Below, piece by piece: positions 16,878-25,718 of a stretch of DNA of 64,000 bases. Under the pieces are notes generated by a model. The model was not told the DNA's origin and ran no database searches. It worked only from the letters and a program-made list of their open reading frames with translations. The stretch is taken from contig CAVXBV010000017.1 of assembly GCA_963760125.1 (NCBI GenBank), forward strand, positions 102,609-166,608, in the 5' to 3' direction. Position 1 is the stretch's first letter; each line of letters starts with the position of its first letter. Origin of the DNA: RYN-111 sp963760125 (GTDB lineage: Bacteria > Actinomycetota > Actinomycetes > Mycobacteriales > SCTD01). Both the position numbers and the translations under genes were made by a program.

Positions 16878-19315
16878 GCACCACGTCCGAGGTCGCCGTC
16901 CAGACCGAGCTGATCACCGTCACGATCGACGGCTTCGAGGTGCAGGTCCCCAAGGGCACCCTCGTGATCCGCGCCGCCGAGCTCATCGGGATCCAGATCC
17001 CGCGGTTCTGCGACCACCCGCTGCTCGACCCGGTCGGCGCCTGCCGCCAGTGCATCGTGGAGGTCGAGGGCCAGCGCAAGCCGGTCGCCTCGTGCACCAC
17101 GCCGGTGACCGAGGGCATGGTCGTGAAGACCCAGCTCACCTCGCCCGTCGCGGAGAAGGCCCAGCGCGGCACCCTCGAGCTGCTGCTCATCAACCACCCG
17201 CTCGACTGCCCGGTCTGCGACAAGGGCGGCGAGTGCCCGCTGCAGAACCAGTCGATGGCCTTCGGTGACGGGCAGTCGCGCTTCCACGACGTGAAGCGCA
17301 CCTTCCCCAAGCCGCTGGCCATCAGCAGCCAGGTGCTGCTCGACCGCGAGCGCTGCGTGCTCTGCGCCCGCTGCACGCGGTTCAGCCAGCAGGTGGCCGG
17401 TGACCCGTTCATCGACATGTTCGAGCGGGGCGCGCTGCAGCAGGTGGCGGTCTACGCCGACACGCCCTTCGAGTCCTACTTCTCCGGCAACACCGTGCAG
17501 ATCTGCCCGGTCGGTGCCCTGACCGGAGCGGCGTACCGCTTCCGGGCGCGTCCGTTCGACCTGGTCTCGAGCCCGATGGTCTGCGAGCACTGCGCCGCCG
17601 GCTGCGCGTTGCGCACCGACCACCGTCGCGGCAAGGTCCTGCGCCGCCTCGCCGGCGACGACCCCGAGGTCAACGAGGAGTGGAACTGCGACAAGGGCCG
17701 CTGGGCGTTCACCTACGCCACGCAGCCCGACCGCATCACCACCCCGCTCGTCCGCCGCGACGGCAAGCTGGTGCAGGCGTCCTGGACCGAAGCCCTCGAC
17801 CTGGCTGCCCGCGGTCTGGCGATGGCGCGCGAGGAGGGCGGCGTCGGCGTGCTGCCCGGCGGCCGCGGCACCGTCGAGGACCTCTTCGCGTGGAGCAAGT
17901 TCGCCCGTGTGGCCCTGGGCACCCACGACATCGACGCGCGCGTCCGGCCCGGCAGCGACGAGGAGCTGGCGTTCCTCGCGAGCAGCGTGGCAGGTCGCTA
18001 CCTCGAGACGACCTACGCCGACCTCGAGGCCGCGCCCGCCGTCCTGCTCGTCGGGTTCGAGCCCGAGGAGGAGTCGCCGATCGTGTTCCTGCGGCTGCGC
18101 AAGGCGGTCCGCAAGCACGGTCAGCAGATCACGACCCTCGCGCCGTTCCGCACCACAGGCGCCGTCAAGCTGTCCGCGGCGCTGGTGCAGACCGTGCCCG
18201 GTGAGGAGACGGCCGCGCTGACGGCGTACGACCGCGCGGCTCTCCCGAGCGGCTCGGTCGTCCTGGTCGGCGAGCGCCTCGCGTCCGTGCCGGGCGCGCT
18301 GTCCGCAGCGGCGGCTCTCGCGGCCGAGACCGGCGCCAAGCTGGCGTGGATCCCGCGTCGCGCCGGCGAGCGCGGTGCCGTCGACACCGGCGCCCTGCCG
18401 ACGTTGCTGCCCGGTGGCCGTGCGCTCACCGAGGACCTCGGGTGGGGTCCGCTGCCGAGCGAGCCGGGTCGCGACCTCACGGCGATCCTCGAGGCCGTGA
18501 AGTCCGGTGCCCTCAAGGGCCTGCTCGTCGGCGCCGTCGACCCGTCCGACGCCCCGGACCCGCTGCTCGCGCTCGACGCCCTCGACAAGGCGGCGTTCGT
18601 CGTCAGCCTCGAGCTGCGCCGGTCCGCGGTCACCGACCGCGCCGACGTCGTGCTGCCGGTCGCTGCAGCCGTCGAGAAGGACGGGACCTTCCTGGACTGG
18701 GAGGGTCGCGCCCGCCCGTTCGCCGCGGTCCTGCGCACCAGCGGCGCGCAGCCCGACTTCCGCGTCCTGGACTCCCTCGCCGAGGAGATGGACCGTCCGC
18801 TGGGCCTGCTGACCGTGGACGCGGTCCGCGCCGAGATCAGCGCCCTCGGCGTGACGACTGCCCGCCCGACGCCCCCCACCGCCCACCATGCGTCCTCACC
18901 GCCGAGCGCGGACGCGGGGGCAGACGTGATGACGCAAGAGCCGGACGCTGCCGAGGCGGAGGCCGCAGAGGCGGACGCCCCGGACGCCGCGGCGGCGTCG
19001 GCAGGAGTGCGGCTCGCGACGTGGCACTGGCTGCTCGACGACGGCTCGCTGCAGGACGGCGAGCCCCACCTGGCCGGTACGGCGCGCAGCCCTCGGCTGC
19101 ACCTGTCGGCCACCACGGCCGCCGGCCTCGGAGTCACCGAGGGCGACCCCGTCACGGTCAGCACCGACCGCGGCAGCATCACGCTCCCGCTGGTCCTCGC
19201 CGACCTGCCGGACGACGTCGTGTGGGTCCCGACCCGCACCACCGGGGCGCACGTGCGCATCGACCTGGCGGCCGCGCACGGCGCCGTCGTCACGCTCTCG
19301 AAGGGGACCTCGTGA
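16874..19315 (+). CDS. nuoG: NADH-quinone oxidoreductase subunit G
   Basis: An 813-residue large iron-sulphur subunit. The N-terminal ferredoxin domain has FCDHPLLDPVGACRQCIVEV; NHPLDCPVCDKGGECPLQNQ and the CVLCARCTRF/CPVGAL motifs carry the other clusters. MVCEHCAAGCALRTDH plus a distal Cys in EEWNCDKGRW indicates the extra N7 cluster found in some bacteria. The rest is a molybdopterin-oxidoreductase-like domain without evident cofactor ligands. An Ala/Glu/Asp-rich linker near residues 690-715 separates a C-terminal beta domain. It overlaps both neighbours by 4 bp. Confidence 0.96.
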   Translation: MSTTSEVAVQTELITVTIDGFEVQVPKGTLVIRAAELIGIQIPRFCDHPLLDPVGACRQCIVEVEGQRKPVASCTTPVTEGMVVKTQLTSPVAEKAQRGTLELLLINHPLDCPVCDKGGECPLQNQSMAFGDGQSRFHDVKRTFPKPLAISSQVLLDRERCVLCARCTRFSQQVAGDPFIDMFERGALQQVAVYADTPFESYFSGNTVQICPVGALTGAAYRFRARPFDLVSSPMVCEHCAAGCALRTDHRRGKVLRRLAGDDPEVNEEWNCDKGRWAFTYATQPDRITTPLVRRDGKLVQASWTEALDLAARGLAMAREEGGVGVLPGGRGTVEDLFAWSKFARVALGTHDIDARVRPGSDEELAFLASSVAGRYLETTYADLEAAPAVLLVGFEPEEESPIVFLRLRKAVRKHGQQITTLAPFRTTGAVKLSAALVQTVPGEETAALTAYDRAALPSGSVVLVGERLASVPGALSAAAALAAETGAKLAWIPRRAGERGAVDTGALPTLLPGGRALTEDLGWGPLPSEPGRDLTAILEAVKSGALKGLLVGAVDPSDAPDPLLALDALDKAAFVVSLELRRSAVTDRADVVLPVAAAVEKDGTFLDWEGRARPFAAVLRTSGAQPDFRVLDSLAEEMDRPLGLLTVDAVRAEISALGVTTARPTPPTAHHASSPPSADAGADVMTQEPDAAEAEAAEADAPDAAAASAGVRLATWHWLLDDGSLQDGEPHLAGTARSPRLHLSATTAAGLGVTEGDPVTVSTDRGSITLPLVLADLPDDVVWVPTRTTGAHVRIDLAAAHGAVVTLSKGTS

Positions 19316-20664
19316 TGCTCCCGATCACGGCCGAGGACACCCAGCTGCCGCTGACCAGCTTCGGCAACGAGCCGTTCTGGCTCACCATCGGCAAGGCGCT
19401 GTTCGTCTTCGTCCTGCTCGTGGTCCTCACGCTGTTCACGATCGTCTTCGAGCGCAAGGTCGTCTCGTGGATGCAGCAGCGCACCGGCCCCAACCGGGTC
19501 GGGCCGCGCGGCTACCTCCAGTCCCTCGCTGACGGGCTGAAGCTGGCGCTCAAGGAGGAGATCATCCCGGCGCTGGCGGACAAGCCGGTCTACATCCTCG
19601 CGCCGATCGTCTCCGCCGTACCCGCGTTCCTCGCCTTCTCCGTCATCCCGTTCGGACCGAAGGTCACCATCAACGGTCACGACACGGCGCTCCAGCTGAC
19701 CGACATGCCGATCGGTGTGCTCTTCGTGCTGGCGTGCTCCAGCGTGGGCGTGTTCGGCATCGTGCTCGCCGGGTGGGCCAGCGGGTCGACCTACCCCTTG
19801 CTCGGCGGGTTGCGGAGCGCGGCCCAGGTGATCTCCTACGAGGTCGCGATGGGCCTGAGCTTCGTCGCGGTCTTCCTCTACGCGGGCTCGCTGAGCACCA
19901 GCGAGATCGTCGCGGCCCAGGGAAGCGAGTCCTTCAGCCTGTTCGGCATCGACGGGATCCCGCGCCCGGGCTGGTTCGTGTTCACGCTGCCGGTGTCGTT
20001 CGTCATCTACGTCATCGCCATGGTCGGGGAGACCAACCGCGCGCCGTTCGACCTCCCCGAGGCCGAGTCGGAGCTGGTCGGTGGGTTCCACACCGAGTAC
20101 ACGAGCTTGAAGTTCGCCATGTTCTTCCTGGCGGAGTACATCAACCTCATCACGGTGTCGGCGCTCGCGACGACCCTGTTCCTCGGGGGCTGGCAGCCGA
20201 TCTACCCCTTCAGCCGGGTCGAGTGGATGAGCACCGGGTACTTCCCGATCGTCTGGTTCCTGATCAAGGTCGTCGGGTTCATCTTCTTCTTCATCTGGCT
20301 GCGCGGCACCCTGCCTCGCCTGCGCTACGACCAGTTCATGAAGTTCGGCTGGAAGGTGCTCATCCCGGCCAGCCTGGCCTGGATCATGCTCGTCGCGGGC
20401 ATCCGCACCCTCACCGACACGGTGGAGAGCGGGACCACCCGGGCGCTCTACCTGGGCATCGGCATGCTCGTCTGCTTCGCCATCTTCTCTCTCATCCCGC
20501 TCAAGCAGCCCCCCACCGAGGAGGAGCTCGCCGAGCGCGACGCCCCGATCCCGGTCGAGCAGGGCGGCTTCCCCCTGCCGCCCATGGACCTGGTGGTTCC
20601 CCCGACCCCTCGGTCGCTGCAGCTGAGCACCGGTACCCCAGTGGAAGGCGAGCCCCGTGGCTAG
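19315..20664 (+). CDS. nuoH: NADH-quinone oxidoreductase subunit H
   Basis: A 449-residue membrane subunit that joins the two arms and lines the quinone channel. ERKVVSWMQQRTGPNRVGP is diagnostic. VGETNRAPFDLPEAESELV and GGFHTEYTSLKFAMFFLAEY are the conserved acidic loops. About eight to nine helices are visible. GTG at 19312 and ATG at 19315 are adjacent possible starts; AAGGGG lies 5 and 8 nt before them, and the ATG is preferred. The C-terminal ~55 residues form a Pro-rich cytoplasmic tail. The 3' end overlaps nuoI by 8 bp. Confidence 0.96.
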   Translation: MLPITAEDTQLPLTSFGNEPFWLTIGKALFVFVLLVVLTLFTIVFERKVVSWMQQRTGPNRVGPRGYLQSLADGLKLALKEEIIPALADKPVYILAPIVSAVPAFLAFSVIPFGPKVTINGHDTALQLTDMPIGVLFVLACSSVGVFGIVLAGWASGSTYPLLGGLRSAAQVISYEVAMGLSFVAVFLYAGSLSTSEIVAAQGSESFSLFGIDGIPRPGWFVFTLPVSFVIYVIAMVGETNRAPFDLPEAESELVGGFHTEYTSLKFAMFFLAEYINLITVSALATTLFLGGWQPIYPFSRVEWMSTGYFPIVWFLIKVVGFIFFFIWLRGTLPRLRYDQFMKFGWKVLIPASLAWIMLVAGIRTLTDTVESGTTRALYLGIGMLVCFAIFSLIPLKQPPTEEELAERDAPIPVEQGGFPLPPMDLVVPPTPRSLQLSTGTPVEGEPRG

Positions 20665-21160
20665 CATCTTCGACCCCGTGAAGGGCTTCGGGGTCACCTT
20701 CGCGACCATGTTCAAGCCGACGACGACGGAGGAGTACCCCGAGTACGTCCGCCCCGTGCCGCCGCGTTTCCACGGCCGGCACGTGCTGAACCGGCATCCC
20801 GACGGCCTCGAGAAGTGCATCGGCTGCGAGCTGTGCGCGTGGGCCTGCCCGGCGGACGCGATCTACGTCGAGGGCGCGTCCAACACCGACGAGCACCGCA
20901 TGTCGCCGGGGGAGCGGTACGCCGCCGTCTACCAGATCAACTACCTGCGCTGCATCTTCTGCGGCCTGTGCATCGAGGCCTGCCCGACCCGGTCGCTCAC
21001 CATGACCAACGACTACGAGCTCGCCGACGACAGCCGCGCCGCCCTCATCTTCACCAAGGAGGACCTGCTGGCCCCGCTGCTGGCCGGGATGGAGCAGCCC
21101 CCGCACCCGATGCGCCTGGGCACCACCGACACCGACTACTACACCGGGGGGGCGCAGTGA
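20657..21160 (+). CDS. nuoI: NADH-quinone oxidoreductase subunit I
   Basis: A 167-residue ferredoxin-type subunit with two [4Fe-4S] clusters (N6a, N6b). The motifs are EKCIGCELCAWACPADAI and LRCIFCGLCIEACPTRSLTM, with the usual spacing between them. RPVPPRFHGRHVLNRHPDGL is the typical N-terminal region that docks on the membrane arm. The GTG start overlaps the nuoH stop and the stop overlaps the nuoJ GTG. Confidence 0.97.
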   Translation: MASIFDPVKGFGVTFATMFKPTTTEEYPEYVRPVPPRFHGRHVLNRHPDGLEKCIGCELCAWACPADAIYVEGASNTDEHRMSPGERYAAVYQINYLRCIFCGLCIEACPTRSLTMTNDYELADDSRAALIFTKEDLLAPLLAGMEQPPHPMRLGTTDTDYYTGGAQ

Positions 21161-21891
21161 CGACCGCTCTGCTGGCCGCGTCCCACACCGGCGAGACCAT
21201 CACCTTCTGGATCCTCGCGCCGATCGCCGTGGTCGCGGCCCTGTGCATGGTGCTGGCGAAGAACGCCGTGCACTGCGCGTTGTTCCTCGCCGCCGTGATG
21301 CTCAGCCTCGCCGGGCTGTACGCCCTGCAGGACGCCCCGTTCCTCGCCGCCGTGCAGGTCATCGTCTACACCGGCGCGATCCTCATGCTGTTCCTGTTCG
21401 TCCTCATGCTCGTGGGCGTCGACAGCAGTGACTCGCTGGTCGAGACGCTGCGCGGTCAGCGCGTCGCCGCGATCCTCGTGGGGGCCGGGTTCGCCGGGCT
21501 GCTGATCAGCACGCTCGTCTCCGCGACGACGACCGACCCCGCGGGTCTCGAGCAGGCGAACGCCGACGGCAACGTCGTCGGCATCGCCCGCCTGCTGTTC
21601 ACCCGCTACATCTTCGCCTTCGAGATCACCAGCGCGCTCCTCATCACGGCTGCGCTCGGTGCCATGGTGCTGGCGCACAAGGAGCGCCTGGTGCCACGGC
21701 TGACGCAGCGCGAGATGTCCCGGGCGCGCTTCGCCAGCGACCACCCGTTCCCGCTGCCGGGGCCAGGCGTGTTCGCCGCCGGCGACTCGATCGCCCGAGG
21801 CGCTCTGCTCCCCGACGGGACCGTGGCGCCGTCCTCGCTCGCCCCGACGCTCATCGCCCGCGACGGCACCGAGGGGGAGGTGCAGCAGTGA
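21157..21891 (+). CDS. nuoJ: NADH-quinone oxidoreductase subunit J
   Basis: A 244-residue membrane subunit. Five helices fill the first ~175 residues, including the conserved AVQVIVYTGAILMLFLFVLM helix with the pi-bulge Tyr region. The C-terminal ~65 residues are a hydrophilic tail that is longer than in E. coli NuoJ. The start is a GTG overlapping the nuoI stop as GTGA, and the stop overlaps nuoK the same way. Confidence 0.96.
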   Translation: MTTALLAASHTGETITFWILAPIAVVAALCMVLAKNAVHCALFLAAVMLSLAGLYALQDAPFLAAVQVIVYTGAILMLFLFVLMLVGVDSSDSLVETLRGQRVAAILVGAGFAGLLISTLVSATTTDPAGLEQANADGNVVGIARLLFTRYIFAFEITSALLITAALGAMVLAHKERLVPRLTQREMSRARFASDHPFPLPGPGVFAAGDSIARGALLPDGTVAPSSLAPTLIARDGTEGEVQQ

Positions 21892-22187
21892 ACTCCGACC
21901 ACTACCTCGTGCTCGCCGCGATCCTGTTCACCATCGGCGCCATCGGCGTCCTCGTGCGGCGCAACGCGATTCTCGTCTTCATGTGCGTCGAGCTGATGCT
22001 CAACTCGGTGAACCTGACCCTCGTCACCTTCAGCCGGCAGAACGGCACGCTGGACGGCCAGATCATGGCCTTCTTCGTCATGGTCGTCGCCGCGGCTGAG
22101 GTCGTCGTCGGCCTGGCGATCATCATGAGCATCTTCCGCACCCGTCGCTCGGCCTCGGTCGACGACGCCAACCTGCTCAAGTACTAG
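21888..22187 (+). CDS. nuoK: NADH-quinone oxidoreductase subunit K
   Basis: A 99-residue, three-helix proton-channel subunit. VFMCVELMLNSVNLTLV holds the conserved membrane Glu, and a second Glu lies in AAAEVVVGLAIIM. The length is exactly that expected. GTG start coupled to nuoJ; 10 bp separate it from nuoL. Confidence 0.97.
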   Translation: MNSDHYLVLAAILFTIGAIGVLVRRNAILVFMCVELMLNSVNLTLVTFSRQNGTLDGQIMAFFVMVVAAAEVVVGLAIIMSIFRTRRSASVDDANLLKY

Positions 22188-22197
22188 GGGACCCTTC

Positions 22198-24147
22198 GTG
22201 AACTTCTTGGCCAGCGGGCTGACCGCCGCCGAGCAGGTGGAGTACGTGCCGGCCTCCGGTGTGTTCTCGAGCCTGTGGCTGCTGCTCGCCCTCCCGGCTG
22301 CCGGGGCGGCGATCCTGCTGCTGTCCGGCAAGCGGTCCACCACCTGGGGTCCCTACCTCGCCACCGCCCTCACCGGCCTGGCGTTCGTCTACGGCCTCGT
22401 CAGCTTCTTCGCCCTGCGCAGTGAGGACGAGGCGTCCCGGCAGATCAGCCGGCACCTGTTCTCCTGGATCCCCGTGGGCAGGTTCCAGGTCGACGCCGGT
22501 CTGCTCTACGACCCGCTGAGCGCGACGTTCGTCCTGCTCATCACCGGGGTCGGCTTCCTGATCCACGTCTACTCGCTCGGCTACATGGAGCACGACCCGC
22601 GCAAGAAGACCTTCTTCGCCTACCTGAACCTGTTCGTCGCGGCCATGCTCCTGCTGGTCCTGGGCAACAGCTTCCTCGCGCTGTACGTCGGTTGGGAGGG
22701 CGTCGGCCTCGCGTCGTACCTGCTCATCGCCTTCTGGTACCACAAGCCGGAGGCGGCCACTGCCGCCAAGAAGGCGTTCATCGCCAACCGCGTGGGCGAC
22801 GTCGGCCTGAGCCTCGCCATCATGATCATGTTCGCCGCCCTCGGGACGACCTCCTACGAAGACGTGTTCTCCAGCCCCGGTCTCGCCGGCGGTACGGCGA
22901 CCGCGATCGGCCTGATGTTGCTGCTCGGTGCCTGCGGCAAGTCCGGCCAGTTCCCGCTGCAGACGTGGCTGCCCGACGCCATGGAGGGCCCGACCCCGGT
23001 CTCAGCGCTCATCCACGCGGCCACCATGGTCACCGCCGGCGTCTACCTGATCGCCCGCAGCACCCCGGTGTTCAGTGCGAGCCCGGACGCGCAGACGGTC
23101 GTCATGATCATCGGTGCGATCACGATCGTGATCGGCGCCGTCATCGGTTGCGCCTACGACGACATCAAGAAGGTCCTGGCCTACTCGACCGTGAGCCAGA
23201 TCGGCTACATGTTCCTCGCGGTCGGGATCCCGGGCGCCGGCGCCATCGCGATCCTGCACCTGCTGACCCACGGCTTCTTCAAGGCCTGCATGTTCCTGTC
23301 GGCCGGGTCGGTCATGCACGGGATGGGCGACCAGGTCGACATGCGCCGCTTCGGCGGGCTCCGGACCTCCATGCCGATCACCTTCGGGTGCTTCGCCACG
23401 GGCTACCTCGCCATCATCGGCATCCCGCCGTTCTCCGGGTTCTTCTCCAAGGACAAGATCATCGAGTCCGCCTTCGACCTCGGGGGGACGCGCGGGGTGG
23501 TCCTCGGGACCGTCGCGCTCCTTGGCGCCGCCGTGACCGCGTTCTACATGACGCGCTTGATGGTCATGACGTTCTTCGGCGAGAAGCGCTGGACCGAGGG
23601 CCAGCACCCCCACGAGTCCCCGTCGATCATGACCGGACCGATGGTGCTCCTCGCGATCGGCTCGGCCGTGTCGGGCTTCCTGCTGGTGGCAGGTGGTCGC
23701 TTGCAGCACTGGCTGGTGCCGTCCCTGGGGGAGCCGATCGAGGCCGGTACCCACACCATCGACCCCCACGTGGTGTCGCTGCTGACGATCGTGGTCGTGG
23801 TCGGTGGTGTCATCGGTGCGTACGTCGCCTACGGCACCAAGCCGGTCCCGGTCACGCCACCGGTCGCCGTGACCCCGCTCACGGTCGCGGCCCGCAAGAA
23901 CCTCTACTTCGACGCGCTGAACGAGTCGGTGCTCATGCGCCCCGGCCAGTACCTCACGCGCTTCCTGGTGTTCGTCGACAACAGGGGCATCGACGGCGCC
24001 GTGCACGCCCTGGCCGCCGGTGTCGGAGGCAGCTCCGGGCGCCTGCGCCGCCTGCAGAACGGGTTCGTCCGGTCCTACGCCCTGTCCATGTTCGGAGGAG
24101 CCCTTCTCGTGGTCGCCGCCCTGCTCGTCGTGAGGCTCGGCCAGTGA
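22198..24147 (+). CDS. nuoL: NADH-quinone oxidoreductase subunit L
   Basis: A 649-residue antiporter-like proton-pumping subunit at the tip of the membrane arm. Motifs include VGWEGVGLASYLLIAFWY, the channel segment LPDAMEGPTPVSALIHAATM, KKVLAYSTVSQIGYMFLAVG and LTHGFFKACMFLSAGSVMHG. About 15-16 helices and the long C-terminal lateral-helix region are present. GTG start; the stop overlaps nuoM as GTGA. Confidence 0.97.
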   Translation: MNFLASGLTAAEQVEYVPASGVFSSLWLLLALPAAGAAILLLSGKRSTTWGPYLATALTGLAFVYGLVSFFALRSEDEASRQISRHLFSWIPVGRFQVDAGLLYDPLSATFVLLITGVGFLIHVYSLGYMEHDPRKKTFFAYLNLFVAAMLLLVLGNSFLALYVGWEGVGLASYLLIAFWYHKPEAATAAKKAFIANRVGDVGLSLAIMIMFAALGTTSYEDVFSSPGLAGGTATAIGLMLLLGACGKSGQFPLQTWLPDAMEGPTPVSALIHAATMVTAGVYLIARSTPVFSASPDAQTVVMIIGAITIVIGAVIGCAYDDIKKVLAYSTVSQIGYMFLAVGIPGAGAIAILHLLTHGFFKACMFLSAGSVMHGMGDQVDMRRFGGLRTSMPITFGCFATGYLAIIGIPPFSGFFSKDKIIESAFDLGGTRGVVLGTVALLGAAVTAFYMTRLMVMTFFGEKRWTEGQHPHESPSIMTGPMVLLAIGSAVSGFLLVAGGRLQHWLVPSLGEPIEAGTHTIDPHVVSLLTIVVVVGGVIGAYVAYGTKPVPVTPPVAVTPLTVAARKNLYFDALNESVLMRPGQYLTRFLVFVDNRGIDGAVHALAAGVGGSSGRLRRLQNGFVRSYALSMFGGALLVVAALLVVRLGQ

Positions 24148-25709
24148 CCCCCTGGCTCACCATCCTCGGGGTGGTTCCGCTCGTCGGGGCGCTCGCCGTC
24201 GCCCTGCTGCCCGCCGGCCGTGACCTGCTGGCGAAGCAGGTCGCTTTCGCCACGTCGCTCCTCGTCCTCGTCCTCACCGTGCTCATGTGCCTGGACTACT
24301 CCACGGCCGAAGGCGCGCCGCGCTTCCAGTTCGTGCAGTCCCACGAGTGGATCCCGGCCTTCGGCGTGCGCTACTCCGTCGGTGCCGACGGCATCGCGCT
24401 CGTGCTCATCGCCCTCATCGCGGTGCTCGTGCCGGTCGTCCTGCTGGCCAGCTGGGACGACGTCGAGACGCTCAACGAGGACGGTCCCGACGCGCCCGCC
24501 ACCGGGCGCAAGAGCGTCAAGGCGTTCTTCGCGCTGATCCTGGTCCTCGAGACGATGATGATCGGTGTCTTCGCCGCCACCGACGTCTTCCTGTTCTACG
24601 TCTTCTTCGAGGCGATGCTCATCCCGATGTACTTCCTCATCGGCTCCTTCGGCGGCCCGCGCCGGTCCTATGCGGCGGTGAAGTTCCTGCTGTTCAGCCT
24701 GTTCGGCGGGCTGCTGATGCTCGCCGCGGTGATCGGGCTCTACGTCCAGTCCGCCAAGGCCGGCACGGGGACCTTCAGCTTCGAGGCGCTCAGCCAGCTC
24801 GAGATGAGCCACACCGCGCAGGGGTGGCTGTTCCTGGGCTTCTTCCTCGCCTTCGCCATCAAGGCACCGCTGTTCCCGTTCCACACGTGGCTGCCCGACG
24901 CCGGCGCCGAGTCCCCGACGGGTGGGGCGATCCTGCTCGTCGGCGTGCTCGACAAGGTCGGCACCTTCGGCTTCCTGCGCTACTGCCTGCCGCTGTTCCC
25001 CTGGGCGGCGCGCGAGTTCGCGCCGTACGTCATCGCGCTGTCGGTCATCGGCGTGATCTACGGCGCGCTGCTCGCCATGGGCCAGAAGGACCTGAAGCGC
25101 CTGGTGTCCTACACCTCGGTTGCGCACTTCGGCTTCATCGGGATGGGCTGCTTCGCCTTCACGACGCAGGCCGGCACCGGCGCCGTGCTGTACATGGTCA
25201 ACCACGGCCTCTCGACGGGCGCGCTGTTCATGGTGCTCGGCTTCCTCATCCAGCGCGGCAAGAGCCGACTGATCAGCGACTACAGCGGCATGGCCAAGGT
25301 GGTGCCCGTGCTCGCTGCGCTGTTCTTCGTCAGCGGTCTGAGCTCGCTCGCCCTGCCGGGCCTGTCGACGTTCGTCTCCGAGTTCCTCGTGCTGGTCGGC
25401 ACCTACCAGACCCACAAGGTCGCAGCGATCGTGGCGACGACCGGGATCGTGCTCGCCGCGATGTACATCCTGTTGGCCTACCAGCGCACGATGCAGGGAG
25501 CGCTGAGCCAGGCACACGCCACGATGAAGGACCTCAACGTGCGCGAGGTCGCGGCCCTGGCGCCGCTGCTCGCGCTGATGCTCTTCCTCGGCTTCTACCC
25601 GAAGCCCGTCATCGACATCATCAACCCGGCGATCGCCGCGACCATGCAGGACGTGGGGGCCACCGACCCGGCCCCGACGCAGGTCTCCGGCCCGCTCGAG
25701 AGCAAGTAG
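24144..25709 (+). CDS. nuoM: NADH-quinone oxidoreductase subunit M
   Basis: A 521-residue antiporter-like subunit. FYVFFEAMLIPMYFLIG carries the channel Glu. IKAPLFPFHTWLPDAGAES, KDLKRLVSYTSVAHFGFIG and MVNHGLSTGALFMVLGFL are the family motifs. About 14 helices are visible. The start is a GTG inside the nuoL stop; a much longer in-frame upstream ORF lies within nuoL and is a shadow. Confidence 0.97.
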   Translation: MTPWLTILGVVPLVGALAVALLPAGRDLLAKQVAFATSLLVLVLTVLMCLDYSTAEGAPRFQFVQSHEWIPAFGVRYSVGADGIALVLIALIAVLVPVVLLASWDDVETLNEDGPDAPATGRKSVKAFFALILVLETMMIGVFAATDVFLFYVFFEAMLIPMYFLIGSFGGPRRSYAAVKFLLFSLFGGLLMLAAVIGLYVQSAKAGTGTFSFEALSQLEMSHTAQGWLFLGFFLAFAIKAPLFPFHTWLPDAGAESPTGGAILLVGVLDKVGTFGFLRYCLPLFPWAAREFAPYVIALSVIGVIYGALLAMGQKDLKRLVSYTSVAHFGFIGMGCFAFTTQAGTGAVLYMVNHGLSTGALFMVLGFLIQRGKSRLISDYSGMAKVVPVLAALFFVSGLSSLALPGLSTFVSEFLVLVGTYQTHKVAAIVATTGIVLAAMYILLAYQRTMQGALSQAHATMKDLNVREVAALAPLLALMLFLGFYPKPVIDIINPAIAATMQDVGATDPAPTQVSGPLESK

Positions 25710-25718
25710 GGACTGACG

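Noticed and set aside
18121..20820. 899-codon open frame on the minus strand
   Set aside because: Antisense to nuoG and nuoH; no recognisable domain, and the plus-strand genes are certain.
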